DNA of 64,000 nt. It comes from CAVQEK01 sp963711495 (GTDB lineage Bacteria > Bacteroidota > Bacteroidia > Cytophagales > Cyclobacteriaceae). Below the pieces are notes generated by a model, which made no database searches, was not told the DNA's origin, and saw nothing but the letters and a program-made list of their open reading frames with translations. The stretch covers positions 1,405,002 to 1,469,001 of the forward strand of contig CAVQEK010000013.1 of assembly GCA_963711495.1 (NCBI GenBank). Reading direction: 5' to 3'. This document shows, piece after piece, positions 27,194 through 36,717 of the stretch (within the stretch, counting starts at the first letter, position 1; the number at the start of each line of letters is the position of its first letter). The translations under genes were made by a program, and so were the position numbers.

Positions 27194-28639
27194 ATGAAAT
27201 CCATGATCAAACCTGAAGAATTCCGGAAATATGCCCATGAAATGGTCGATTGGATTGCGAATTACTTTGAAAACATCGAGACATACCCCGTAAAAGCAAA
27301 TGTTCATCCCCGGGAAATTTATGACGCATTGCCCGATGTTCCGCCAGAACATCCTGAGCCTTTTAGTGCGATTTTTCAGGACTTTGAGACACAGATATTG
27401 AAGGGAATTACCCATTGGCAACACCCTGGATTTTTTGCCTATTTCAATGCCAACACCTCCTATCCGTCGATTTTAGGAGAAATGCTTACGTCGGCTCTAG
27501 CGGCACAATGCATGATTTGGGATACGTCGCCTGCCGCTGCCGAACTGGAAGAGAAGGTGATGGAATGGCTCAAAATAATGCTGGGATTACCCGAAACATG
27601 GCATGGAGTGATTCAGGATACGGCGTCAACGGCCACGCTATGTGCCCTGTTAACGGCCCGGGAAAAATTTTCAGCGTTTGCCATCAATGATCATGGATTT
27701 GCAAATTCAAAACCTTTCAGGATCTATTGTTCGGAAGAGGCCCATTCATCCGTTGAGAAAGCAGTGAAGATTGCCGGCTTCGGTCGAAAAAACCTGATTA
27801 AAATACCAGTAGACGAAGAGTACGCGATGAAAGTGGATGCATTGGAACATGCTATTCTCCATGATCTGGAACAGGATTTTCAGCCATTATGTGTGGTAGG
27901 CGCATGTGGTACTACGGGCTCATTGGCATTAGATCCCTTAAAACCCATTGGAGCAATTTGTCAAAAGTATCATCTCTGGTTTCATGTTGATGCGGCCCTG
28001 GCTGGCAATGCGGCAGTTTTGCCGGAAAAAAGGCAGATTTTTGATGGTGTGGAATTGGCAGATTCTTATGTTTCCAATCCACATAAATGGATGTTCACCA
28101 ATTTTGATTGTTCGGCGTATTATGTTAAAGATAAAGCCGCATTGATAAAAACATTTGAGATTTTACCGGAATATCTGAAAACCGAGCACTCGTCCAATAC
28201 CAATAACTATCGCGACTGGGGCATTCAGTTGGGACGCCGTTTTCGCGCTTTAAAATTATGGTTTGTAATTCGCAGTTTTGGGGTAGAAGGTATTCAGGAA
28301 AAATTTAGATTACATATTGAACTTGCTGAATATCTCGCATCAAAATTAAAGACCAATCGGCAGATCGAAATTCTGGCCCCGGTTCACCTCAATCTGGTGT
28401 GTTTCAGAATAAAACCTCATCATCTTGTTGATGAAGAAAAGCTAACGGAATTGAATGCGGCAATTTTGGAACGACTAAATAATTCGGGGAAGGTGTATAT
28501 TACCCATACCAAGCTCAAAGGAAAATATACTTTAAGAGTTTCAATTGGGCAAACCAATGTCGAAAAACGCCATGTGGACCTACTGTACGAATTATTAATG
28601 ACTGAAATTGAAGAATTCGGGAATAAATACGGATCGTGA
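27194..28639 (+). CDS. PLP-dependent amino acid decarboxylase (aromatic-L-amino-acid type, group II)
   Basis: 481 residues from the ATG at 27194 (27203 also possible); the frame from 27167 adds an odd hydrophobic leader. The order of motifs is that of group II decarboxylases: HWQHPGFFAYFNANTSYPSI, IWDTSPAAAELEEKVMEWL, VIQDTASTATLCALLTARE, the PLP-ring His in SEEAHSSVEKAVKIA, the Asp in LWFHVDAALAGNAA, and NPHKWMFTNFDCSA with the Schiff-base Lys at about 298. It should decarboxylate an aromatic amino acid such as tryptophan, tyrosine or DOPA; the exact substrate is not readable. Confidence 0.9.
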   Translation: MKSMIKPEEFRKYAHEMVDWIANYFENIETYPVKANVHPREIYDALPDVPPEHPEPFSAIFQDFETQILKGITHWQHPGFFAYFNANTSYPSILGEMLTSALAAQCMIWDTSPAAAELEEKVMEWLKIMLGLPETWHGVIQDTASTATLCALLTAREKFSAFAINDHGFANSKPFRIYCSEEAHSSVEKAVKIAGFGRKNLIKIPVDEEYAMKVDALEHAILHDLEQDFQPLCVVGACGTTGSLALDPLKPIGAICQKYHLWFHVDAALAGNAAVLPEKRQIFDGVELADSYVSNPHKWMFTNFDCSAYYVKDKAALIKTFEILPEYLKTEHSSNTNNYRDWGIQLGRRFRALKLWFVIRSFGVEGIQEKFRLHIELAEYLASKLKTNRQIEILAPVHLNLVCFRIKPHHLVDEEKLTELNAAILERLNNSGKVYITHTKLKGKYTLRVSIGQTNVEKRHVDLLYELLMTEIEEFGNKYGS

Positions 28640-28741
28640 AGTGTTTTAGTAAAAATCCTTTAAAAACAGGTCAAATAGGTTGCTCCCTAAAAGCATGAAT
28701 GGATACCTTAAAAAATTTCAATACAAAACGAAAGTACAATC

Positions 28742-30592
28742 ATGAAAAAATTACAATGGAATATCGGTCTGGTGATTTTAAGTATAATGACCTTTTGGTC
28801 CGTTCAACCATCAAAAGCTCAAAATTTTGCTAAACCATCAAACCTCATTGCCAACGTAAAGGCCCGCGATGGGTTTTGCCTCGATGGCAAATGGCGGATG
28901 ATCATTGATCCATATGAATCAGGTTATCTAAATTACCGGCTTAAGCCTTATGATAATGTAAAACAGAGTTTTGCCGGCAATGTGAAGCCCGAGAGGCCCT
29001 CAGATCTGATAGAATATAATTTTGATAAATCACCGCAGATCAATGTGCCGGGAGACTGGAACACACAAAGACCGGAATTGTTGTATTATGAAGGTACGCT
29101 GTGGTATAAGAAGTCTTTCAATATTGTCAAAAAACCAGGTCATCGTTATTTTATTTATTTCGGAGGAATCAACTATGAGTCCAATATTTATCTGAATGCC
29201 CGGCATATTGGCGATCATATCGGGGGATTTACTTCTTTCGACTTTGAGGTAACCGATCAATTAAATGACGGGGATAATTTCATTGTTGTTCATGCGAATA
29301 ATATGCGTCACCGCGATGGTGTTCCTACCGTGAATACCGATTGGTGGAATTATGGGGGGATCACCAGGAGTGTGTACCTGGTGGAAACGCCGGAGACTTT
29401 TGTGCAGGATTACCTGATCCAACTTGAAAAAGGGCAGACAGACCAGATAACTGGTTGGGTGAAACTGAACGGTCCACACCCGGCAAAAGATGTTACAGTA
29501 TCAATACCCGAACTAAAGTTTTCCAAGACGTTTGAAGTCGATGAACAGGGCATGGCAAAAGTCAGTTTCAAAATCAAAGCCCAACTGTGGTCCCCGGAAA
29601 ACCCAAAACTCTACGAAGTCAATATTAGTGCTGGTCAGGACCAGATCACCGATCGCATCGGATTCAGGACCATTGAAGCCAGAGGAAATGACATATTGTT
29701 GAATGGAAAATCGATGTATTTGCGCGGTGTATGCATCCATGAGGAAGCCCCGTTCAGGGCGGCTCGTGCTTATAGTCCTGAAGATGCCAGAACATTGCTT
29801 ACCTGGGCCAAAGATCTTGGTTGTAATTTCGTACGCCTGGCACATTACCCGCATAATGAAAATATGCTGCGTATGGCGGATGAAATGGGTATCATGGTAT
29901 GGTCGGAGATCCCCGTTTACTGGACTATTCTGTGGGAAAATCCGGAGACTTATCAAAATGCAGAAAATCAACTGGAAGAAAACATTACCAGGGATAAGAA
30001 CCGTGCCAGCATCATCATCTGGTCTATGGCCAATGAAACACCCAGGGTGGAAGCCAGATTAAAATTTATTTCGTCGCTGGCCAAAAAAGCCAGACAACTC
30101 GACAATACCCGCCTGGTGTCGGCTGCGTTGGAAACGCACCGTGATCCAAACGACCACAATACCATCCTGCTTGATGATCCCCTGGCCGAGTATCTCGATA
30201 TATATGGCTGCAATGAATATTTGGGCTGGTACGATGGAACTCCCGAACAGGCTGATAATGTGCGCTGGAAATCAGAATATAATAAACCGCTGGTGTTTAC
30301 GGAATTTGGTGGGGGTGCATTGCAGGGCCTGCATGGCGATAAAGACGAGCGCTGGACCGAAGAATTTCAGGCTAACGTCTACCGGCACAACATTGCTATG
30401 TTCAATCACATCGATATTCTTCGGGGAACCACACCCTGGATTCTGATGGATTTTCGTTCACCCAAAAGGGTCTTGCCGGACATTCAAAACGGATGGAACC
30501 GCAAAGGATTAATATCAGACAAGGGGGAGAAAAAAGAGGCTTTTTATATCATGCAACAATGGTATGATACCATGAAAGAAAAATATAATTAG
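28742..30592 (+). CDS. Secreted GH2 glycosidase (beta-glucuronidase/beta-galactosidase type)
   Basis: 616 residues, signal peptide about 1-26 (ending SKAQ). The three GH2 domains are in order: sugar-binding jelly roll (INVPGDWNTQRPELLYYEGT, then WYKKSF), immunoglobulin-like sandwich, and TIM barrel from about residue 310 (MYLRGVCIHEEAPFRAARAY, NFVRLAHYPHNENMLRMADE). The acid/base Glu is about 432 (WSMANETPR) and the nucleophile Glu about 521 (VFTEFGGGA). The size and HEEAP motif favour beta-glucuronidase over large beta-galactosidases. It is monocistronic as far as seen. Confidence 0.88.
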   Translation: MKKLQWNIGLVILSIMTFWSVQPSKAQNFAKPSNLIANVKARDGFCLDGKWRMIIDPYESGYLNYRLKPYDNVKQSFAGNVKPERPSDLIEYNFDKSPQINVPGDWNTQRPELLYYEGTLWYKKSFNIVKKPGHRYFIYFGGINYESNIYLNARHIGDHIGGFTSFDFEVTDQLNDGDNFIVVHANNMRHRDGVPTVNTDWWNYGGITRSVYLVETPETFVQDYLIQLEKGQTDQITGWVKLNGPHPAKDVTVSIPELKFSKTFEVDEQGMAKVSFKIKAQLWSPENPKLYEVNISAGQDQITDRIGFRTIEARGNDILLNGKSMYLRGVCIHEEAPFRAARAYSPEDARTLLTWAKDLGCNFVRLAHYPHNENMLRMADEMGIMVWSEIPVYWTILWENPETYQNAENQLEENITRDKNRASIIIWSMANETPRVEARLKFISSLAKKARQLDNTRLVSAALETHRDPNDHNTILLDDPLAEYLDIYGCNEYLGWYDGTPEQADNVRWKSEYNKPLVFTEFGGGALQGLHGDKDERWTEEFQANVYRHNIAMFNHIDILRGTTPWILMDFRSPKRVLPDIQNGWNRKGLISDKGEKKEAFYIMQQWYDTMKEKYN

Positions 30593-30882
30593 TATTTCAT
30601 TTGGGAATATTATTAATAATGACTGGCCTGATTATGTTATATCAACCAGCAAAAGTGAACTTGTTCAATGTGCGATCGAGTTATCAAATAAAGAAAGCCT
30701 GTCACATGCCGGGAATTCGGTTGATTTCCGGTTGGGTGGCAAAATAATGATGGGAAATCTGTAAATTTTTGATATTATCAACAGTTTGCAAGGATATAAT
30801 GCCATTTGGACAAACTGATTTTTGATAGATTCATCATTCAGTCCAAATCCCATTTTTTATTTATCTTCCGTAAATTTTTTGT

Positions 30883-31749
30883 ATGATTTCTTCGACAATG
30901 CTTCGTATAGAAAATCTCACCTATCGCTACCCGGGAAACGATAAGGAGACCTTGAAAGATCTCAATTTCTCTATCGAAAAAGGAGAGATTTTCGGATTTC
31001 TGGGACCCAGTGGGAGTGGCAAAAGCACCACACAGAAAATTTTGTACAAGTTGCTCAATGGTCATACTGGGAAAATTACCTTTAACGGTAAACCACTCGG
31101 CGATTGGGGACGGGAGTTTTATGAACAAATCGGGGTTTCATTCGAATTGCCCAATCATTATCTCAAGCTTACGGCATACGAAAACCTCCGGTTTTTTGGC
31201 ACATTCTATCGAAAAACCACGAAAGATTTTAATGGTCTTTTTAAAAGTGTAGGCTTGGAGGAGGATGCTGAGAAACCGGTTTCTGATTTTTCAAAAGGTA
31301 TGAAAATGAGGCTCAACTTTATTAGGGCCCTGTTACACAATCCGCAAATGCTTTTTCTTGACGAGCCCACTTCGGGTATGGATCCTATCAATGCCGGTAA
31401 GATCAAAGACATCATTAAATCACTTAAATCCCAGGGGAAGACTATATTCATCACTACCCACAATATGTTTGATGCCGATCAATTGTGTGACCGGGTTGCA
31501 CTTTTACATCAGGGAAGCATACTGGAGTTGGATACTCCGAAAAATCTGAAACTTCGTTATGGCACCAAAAATGTGAAAATTACCCAAATTGGAGACGACC
31601 ACCGGGAAACGATCTTCCCCATGGAAAATCTGTCAAATAACCAGGGTTTTATGGACCTGTTGCGGCAAAATTCAATAGCCACCATCCATTCTCAGGAAGC
31701 AACACTCGAAGAAGTTTTTATTAAAATCACCGGAGAACAACTGGCATGA
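30883..31749 (+). CDS. ABC transporter ATP-binding protein
   Basis: 288 residues (an ATG at 30898 would also fit). Walker A GPSGSGKST, signature DFSKGMKMRLNF, Walker B MLFLDEPTSGMDP and the switch His in TTHN are all present. The C-terminal extension (RYGTKNVKI...EATLEEVFIKITGE) is typical of ABC-2-type exporters. The stop overlaps the start of the first permease gene by 4 bp (ATGA). Confidence 0.92.
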   Translation: MISSTMLRIENLTYRYPGNDKETLKDLNFSIEKGEIFGFLGPSGSGKSTTQKILYKLLNGHTGKITFNGKPLGDWGREFYEQIGVSFELPNHYLKLTAYENLRFFGTFYRKTTKDFNGLFKSVGLEEDAEKPVSDFSKGMKMRLNFIRALLHNPQMLFLDEPTSGMDPINAGKIKDIIKSLKSQGKTIFITTHNMFDADQLCDRVALLHQGSILELDTPKNLKLRYGTKNVKITQIGDDHRETIFPMENLSNNQGFMDLLRQNSIATIHSQEATLEEVFIKITGEQLA

Positions 31750-32435
31750 ATGAACTTTTTCAACTGATGAAATGGGATGCGATTCTCCTGCATCGAAACC
31801 GGTTATTTGTAATTGCAGGTATTGTAGCCTTGATGTATGTAGGCTTGTTTTATCTTTTCAAGCCACTTGGCGATCTCACCAACCTGCTGATTGTACTTAT
31901 CTTCAATGACCCGGTAGTCACTGGATATCTTTTTGCCGGGGTACTCTGGCTTTTTGATAAAAATCAACACACGTTGGAGGCCATTTCAGTTTTGCCAATA
32001 TCATTGAAGAAATACCTGTTGTCGAAATCTATTTTGCTTTCGATCATGGCAGTGGCAGTTTCTTTGATGATGGCACTGTCAACCCAGGGTTTTGGATTTA
32101 ATTGGCTTCACCTGATTTTTGCTGTTTTCGGAACGGGTTTCATATTTTGTCTTGCGGGTTTTATAATTGCTTCCAGGTCAAAGAATTTTAACCAGTTCCT
32201 GATGTATTCCATTCCAATATTTATGATTAGCGGAGTACCTTTAATGACCATATTTGGCTTTGGAAATTTGTTATATTTTATGCCGTTGCCAACCACTGGA
32301 GGCATAGGTTTGCTGCAAGCCACGTTCCAGCTGGTGGCCTGGGGAAATGTAATTGTTTGTTACGTTCATTTGATTATTTGGTCTGTGATCTGCTGGCGTA
32401 TGGTTGTTTTTGTTACTTTAAAGCAAATCGCATGA
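31746..32435 (+). CDS. ABC exporter membrane subunit 1
   Basis: 229 residues with six hydrophobic segments (for example LFVIAGIVALMYVGLFYLF and PVVTGYLFAGVLWLF). It begins inside the end of the ATPase gene and ends inside the start of the second permease gene (ATGA at 32432-32435), so the three are one translationally coupled operon. The arrangement of one ATPase and two ABC-2-like permeases resembles the proteins annotated as fluoroquinolone exporters (Rv2686c-Rv2688c type), but the substrate is not proven. Confidence 0.82.
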   Translation: MNELFQLMKWDAILLHRNRLFVIAGIVALMYVGLFYLFKPLGDLTNLLIVLIFNDPVVTGYLFAGVLWLFDKNQHTLEAISVLPISLKKYLLSKSILLSIMAVAVSLMMALSTQGFGFNWLHLIFAVFGTGFIFCLAGFIIASRSKNFNQFLMYSIPIFMISGVPLMTIFGFGNLLYFMPLPTTGGIGLLQATFQLVAWGNVIVCYVHLIIWSVICWRMVVFVTLKQIA

Positions 32436-33142
32436 GTTTTTTCTTATATCTCTGTGTTAATGATTTCCGTTCCACCTTTCGCGACCCGATATTCAAGGCG
32501 ATACTGTTTTTCCCATTTCTTTCTTTTGCAATCATTCGCTGGGTATTTCCTTTTCTGATGTCTCATTTTGCCATTCTAATTCCATATCGCGTGGTGATCC
32601 TGATGTGGGCCTGCCTGCAATCATCCATTATGTTCGGCTTCATTTATGGATTTTTATTTTTGGAAGAAAAAGAAGAACATGTCTGGGATGTGATCCGGGT
32701 GATGCCAATAGCAGGTATTAAACTGGTATTTTCACGATTATTTCTTGGTGTTATCATATCATCGATTGTCAATTTTTGCATCATTCATTGGGGTAAAATA
32801 ATAGATATATCGGTATTAGAGGCCTTGCTGGTGTCCTTCCTTTTTAGCCTGTCGGCGCCATTGATTGCGCTGGTATTGGGCGCGATGGCGGAGAACAGAA
32901 TAGAAGGGTTGGCGCTGATGAAAATATTCAACCTTTTCTTGATCATTCCCGGATTGATTTATTTTTTGCCCCAAAAATTTGCACATCTTACGGCCATCAT
33001 ACCCACTTACTGGTCATTCAGAACGCTGGAATATGCTGGAAACGACTTGCACCATTTTCTGCTTTTCCTGGTCGTTGGGCTATTTATACATATCATCTTT
33101 ATGGCTTATTTTAACCGGAGAATGGCCAGGAATATTCATTGA
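32432..33142 (+). CDS. ABC exporter membrane subunit 2
   Basis: 236 residues from the ATG at 32432; the longer frame from 32357 runs through the previous gene and was dropped. Six hydrophobic segments, starting after a short cytoplasmic lead (MSFFLYLCVNDFRSTFRDP), which is characteristic of the second permease in fluoroquinolone-exporter-like operons. Last gene of the operon; the hairpin that follows serves the opposite strand. Confidence 0.82.
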   Translation: MSFFLYLCVNDFRSTFRDPIFKAILFFPFLSFAIIRWVFPFLMSHFAILIPYRVVILMWACLQSSIMFGFIYGFLFLEEKEEHVWDVIRVMPIAGIKLVFSRLFLGVIISSIVNFCIIHWGKIIDISVLEALLVSFLFSLSAPLIALVLGAMAENRIEGLALMKIFNLFLIIPGLIYFLPQKFAHLTAIIPTYWSFRTLEYAGNDLHHFLLFLVVGLFIHIIFMAYFNRRMARNIH

Positions 33143-33215
33143 CCAGAATGCTGGCGTTACCTTTGAAACAAATACCAATAATGTTCCAAATTATAGATCT
33201 TAGGGCAAGAAATCA

Positions 33216-33253
33216 TAAAAAAAAGCCATCCCTGTTAAACAGGAATGACTTTT
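33216..33253 (-). terminator. Terminator of the pyrophosphatase gene
   Basis: Read on the minus strand, AAAGTCATTCCTGT and ACAGGGATGGCTTT pair through a TTA loop with two G-U wobbles, followed by a run of T. It starts about 20 bp after the stop of the pyrophosphatase gene. On the plus strand the same stem has C-A mismatches and is weaker, although an A-tract/T-tract pair flanks it. Confidence 0.75.
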
Positions 33254-33272
33254 CTGCTAAATAACCAATTCA

Positions 33273-35681
33273 TTATTTTGACCTGATACGCATACTGTAA
33301 AATGACCGGTATACGAAAATGAGGGCTATTACAAAGAAAAATGCGCCGATGTATGGAATATAATTCGTTTGTATGGTGCCTGCTTCGACGGCTTTTATCA
33401 CATAAATCGAAATTTCCGCCGCTAACAACCCGAATAAAGTAGAAAATTTAATCACTGGGTTTAATGACACTGATGAAGTATCTTTGTATGGATCACCCAC
33501 CGTATCGCCAATCACTGTAGCGGCATGAAGTGGGCTACCTTTTTCTTTGAGATCAACTTCTACGACTTTTTTCGCATTATCCCAACTACCACCGGCATTG
33601 GCCATGTAGATTGCCTGGAATAAGCCAAACACGGCAATGGAGATAAGATAAGAAACAAAGAAATTGGGATTGAAAAAAGCCAGGGCCAGTGTCATGGAAA
33701 AAATGACTGCGAAGATATTCCACATCCCTTTCTGGGCATATTGAGTACAAATGCGGACTACCGTCTTGGAGTCTTCCACGTCGGCTTCACTTTTGTCCAG
33801 ATTGATGTTTTTCTTGATGAATTCCACCGCACGATAGGCACCGGTAGTCACCGCTTGTATGGAAGCGCCGGAAAACCAGAATACGACAGCACCCCCGGCA
33901 ATGAACCCTAATATCACAGGAGCATCCATCAGCTGAATTTCCAGCAAGCCGTTTTTATGGAGCAGCAAGATGATGGAAAATATCATGGTGGTAGCCCCGA
34001 TCACTGCTGTGCCAATCAGGACCGGCTTGGCGGTGGCTTTGAAGGTATTGCCCGCAGAATCATTGTCTTCCAGGTTATGCTTTCCTTTTTCGAAATCAGG
34101 CGTAAAACCATAATCCTTTGCGATTTCTTCTGAAATTCCGGCAATGTTTTCTATGCGTGACAATTCAAATACCGATTGAGCATTGTCTGTCACAGGGCCA
34201 TAACTGTCCACGGCAATGGTAACCGGTCCCATGCCCAATAAACCAAAGGCGACCAGACCAAATGCAAATACGGATGGGTATATCATATGCTGGTCGAGAC
34301 CCAGCGTACTGAAGAAAAAGGCCCCTGACATCAATCCGACGATGGTAATGCCCTGCCAGAAAGCACTGAAATTCCCGGCAACAATACCTGAAAGAATTGT
34401 CAATGAAGCGCCACCTTCTCTGGAGGCGGTCACAATTTCATTGACATGCCTCGATTTAGAACTGGTAAATGCTTTGGTAAATTCAGGTATTATGGCTGCC
34501 GCGATGGTACCAAAACTAATAATTGAAGCCAGTTTCCACCACAGATCAGTGATGACTGAGCCATCTGACAAATGGATCGATCCGATCAGAAAAAAACTGA
34601 CCAGGTAGGTGATGATAATAGAAACAACCGAAGTGGTCCACACCAGGTTTGTCAAGGGTTTTTCAAAATCAAATTTGTCCATTGGTCCAAATTTCATTCT
34701 GGAAAAAACCTGGTTGATGCCAAAAGAAAATATGGACGTAAAGATCATGAGAATACGCATGGCAAATATCCAAATAATTAGGATGCTCTGAATTTCAAGA
34801 TCGGCTATCGCCAGTACAATGAATGAAATGAGCGCCACTCCGGTCACGCCGTAGGTTTCAAAACCATCTGCTGTAGGCCCTACACTGTCGCCCGCGTTGT
34901 CACCGGTACAGTCTGCGATCACACCCGGGTTCCTCGGGTCATCTTCTTCAATCTTAAATACTATTTTCATCAAGTCGGCGCCGATGTCTGCAATTTTGGT
35001 AAAAATACCACCGGCTATTCTCAAGGCGCTGGCGCCTAAGGATTCACCAATTGCAAAACCGACAAAACAGGCCCCGGCACTTTCGCCAGGCACAAACAAA
35101 AGAATGATCAGCATCATAATCAGTTCCACGCAAATCAACAAAACGCCAACACTCATTCCTGCTGTGATTGGAATGGCCATCACATCAAACGGCTTTGAGC
35201 GCAACGCGGCAAATGAAGTGCGGCTATTGGCCAGCGTATTGATCCGGATCCCGAACCAGGCAACACTGTAGGAACCCATAATCCCCAATATCGACCAAAG
35301 CAGGATCAACATTACTTTTGGGATTTCAATGTCACTGAGGAAAAAGAAATAGTAAAATATGGCAACAGCAATGATTAACCAAAGAATGATCAGAAATTTA
35401 CCTTGCTGCAGCAAATAAGTTTTGCAGGTTTCATAGATCATTTCTGAAACCTTCTTCATGGACTGGTGCACCGGCAGTTTCTTAATGTAGTTAAACTGCC
35501 ACAAGCCAAACAGCATTCCCAGCACAGTGACAATAATCCCATAAGTGAGGATGGTAGAACCTAAAACTTCCGAGCCGAATACCTTAAAAGTAGTATTGAG
35601 GTCCGGAATAGGCAGATCCGCTTCACTGGCAAATGCCATAGAAGGGATACAGAACGTTACTAAAAATATGAATTTTTTCAT
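33273..35681 (-). CDS. hppA: Membrane-bound cation-translocating pyrophosphatase
   Basis: 802 residues, about 16 membrane helices. The hallmark pyrophosphate-binding motifs are clear: GAALRIAGGIFTKIADIGADL (as GASALRIAGGIFTK...), EEDDPRNPGVIADCTGDNAG, GPTADGFETYG and GDTVGDPYKDTSSVSLNPVI. It hydrolyses pyrophosphate to pump protons or sodium out of the cytoplasm. The N-terminus MKKFIFLVTFCIPSMAFASE looks like a cleavable signal in front of the first core helix, as is seen in some Bacteroidota homologues. Ion specificity depends on a Lys/Ala position that I did not align. Single gene with its own terminator. Confidence 0.93.
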   Translation of the reverse strand: MKKFIFLVTFCIPSMAFASEADLPIPDLNTTFKVFGSEVLGSTILTYGIIVTVLGMLFGLWQFNYIKKLPVHQSMKKVSEMIYETCKTYLLQQGKFLIILWLIIAVAIFYYFFFLSDIEIPKVMLILLWSILGIMGSYSVAWFGIRINTLANSRTSFAALRSKPFDVMAIPITAGMSVGVLLICVELIMMLIILLFVPGESAGACFVGFAIGESLGASALRIAGGIFTKIADIGADLMKIVFKIEEDDPRNPGVIADCTGDNAGDSVGPTADGFETYGVTGVALISFIVLAIADLEIQSILIIWIFAMRILMIFTSIFSFGINQVFSRMKFGPMDKFDFEKPLTNLVWTTSVVSIIITYLVSFFLIGSIHLSDGSVITDLWWKLASIISFGTIAAAIIPEFTKAFTSSKSRHVNEIVTASREGGASLTILSGIVAGNFSAFWQGITIVGLMSGAFFFSTLGLDQHMIYPSVFAFGLVAFGLLGMGPVTIAVDSYGPVTDNAQSVFELSRIENIAGISEEIAKDYGFTPDFEKGKHNLEDNDSAGNTFKATAKPVLIGTAVIGATTMIFSIILLLHKNGLLEIQLMDAPVILGFIAGGAVVFWFSGASIQAVTTGAYRAVEFIKKNINLDKSEADVEDSKTVVRICTQYAQKGMWNIFAVIFSMTLALAFFNPNFFVSYLISIAVFGLFQAIYMANAGGSWDNAKKVVEVDLKEKGSPLHAATVIGDTVGDPYKDTSSVSLNPVIKFSTLFGLLAAEISIYVIKAVEAGTIQTNYIPYIGAFFFVIALIFVYRSFYSMRIRSK

Positions 35682-36178
35682 GAGTATTTAGATTTGAAAA
35701 ATGATAAAAGTATTAGAAGCTGATTAAATGTAATAATTGAACTTGAAAAATCACATGATTGATATCATGTTCTTTTCATGAAAGTAGTTGGTGATTTTGA
35801 AAAATGATTGAATATGGGCTTGTATTTTTCCTGATTTTATCGCTTCTGAAGCTTTATTGTTTTTGGTAAAGAACCAATATCGCATAATCAACAGACATAT
35901 TTGTAAGTGTTTTTTTGATCGATGAATCAATTGACTATCATCTGGATATACATCGATTTTATCTCCATTAAGATATAAGACATGAGAATTCACAATCGTG
36001 TTGGTCGAAAGTCTAAATAAAACCAGTAAAATTTTTTACATACACATTTCAGTTTCAGAAATCGGATCGGACTGAATACTCCGCAACAAACCGGAAAATA
36101 ATTAAATCAAAAAAATATATCCGGAAACAGATTGACGCCTGTTTGGGGTCTGAAGGAATGTGTAAAATACAATTGAAT
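35682..36178. other. Intergenic region, weak 80-codon frame only
   Basis: About 500 bp of AT-rich DNA upstream of both the pyrophosphatase and the SRPBCC gene. The minus-strand frame 35751-35993 (80 codons) shows no motif, no ribosome site and no relatives I recognise; I do not call it. The pyrophosphatase promoter must lie near 35682-35760. Confidence 0.4.
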
Positions 36179-36208
36179 TTTGTGTTTAAATAATTTTTTA
36201 TATATTTG
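36179..36208 (+). promoter_or_regulatory. Bacteroidota-type sigma promoter of the SRPBCC/TetR operon
   Basis: TATATTTG at 36201-36208 is an exact match to the -7 element TAnnTTTG of the Bacteroidota primary sigma factor, and TTTG at 36179-36182 fits the -33 element with an 18-bp gap. The start of transcription would fall near 36213-36216, about 25 bp before the SRPBCC start codon. Confidence 0.7.
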
Positions 36209-36235
36209 TACTAATAAAACTAAAATAGTACAAAT
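36204..36235. promoter_or_regulatory. Inverted-repeat operator over the promoter (probable TetR site 1)
   Basis: ATTTGTACTA (36204-36213) and TAGTACAAAT (36226-36235) are perfect 10-bp inverted repeats. The two GTAC centres are exactly 20 bp apart. The left arm overlaps the -7 element, so a bound repressor would block the promoter. A TetR-family gene lies in the same operon, which suggests autoregulation. Confidence 0.7.
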
Positions 36236-36239
36236 TAAT

Positions 36240-36704
36240 ATGATCCAACTTAAAAATGAAATTGTAATTAACGAATCTAAAGAGAAAGTCTTTGCTTTCC
36301 TCGCTGAGATGGAGAATATACCACTTTGGAATTACCATGTGAAGCAAGTCAAAAACATTACAAGTAACCGGGCGAAAAAGTCAAAGTTTCTTCAAATCCG
36401 TAAAAGTGATTCACAACATTTTGAAATTCATAAATTTTTATATCCTCATCTGCTTGTAATTCGGACCGTTGGAAACAGCAAAATAAAATTCAAAAGGAGT
36501 TTTTATGTGAAAGCTGATCATTCCGGAAATTGTACGCTTGAAGATAATTTTGAAATTGATTTGGGATACCCTCAATTAATCCATAAACTTTTCAAATCGA
36601 CAATGAAAAAAGAAGTTGGGATAAATCTTGGGAAATTAAAGGAACTCCTGGAAAAAGGTTTCACGGTTCTTCAAAATGGTAGAGTTTCAAGATTAACATC
36701 CTGA
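36240..36704 (+). CDS. SRPBCC (START/polyketide-cyclase-like) family protein
   Basis: 154 residues from the ATG at 36240, which follows the operator directly; the frame from 36180 would start upstream of the expected transcription start. IVINESKEKVFAFLAEMENI then PLWNYHVKQV is the typical SRPBCC beginning, and the C-terminal long helix (LIHKLFKSTMKKEVGINLGK) closes the helix-grip fold. Such proteins bind small hydrophobic ligands. It is the first gene before the TetR regulator (spacing about 13 bp). Confidence 0.8.
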   Translation: MIQLKNEIVINESKEKVFAFLAEMENIPLWNYHVKQVKNITSNRAKKSKFLQIRKSDSQHFEIHKFLYPHLLVIRTVGNSKIKFKRSFYVKADHSGNCTLEDNFEIDLGYPQLIHKLFKSTMKKEVGINLGKLKELLEKGFTVLQNGRVSRLTS

Positions 36705-36717
36705 CTGAGTGAAAATT

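Noticed and set aside
35751..35993. 80-codon minus-strand open frame
   Set aside because: No ribosome site, motif or partner; AT-rich spacer gives such frames by chance.
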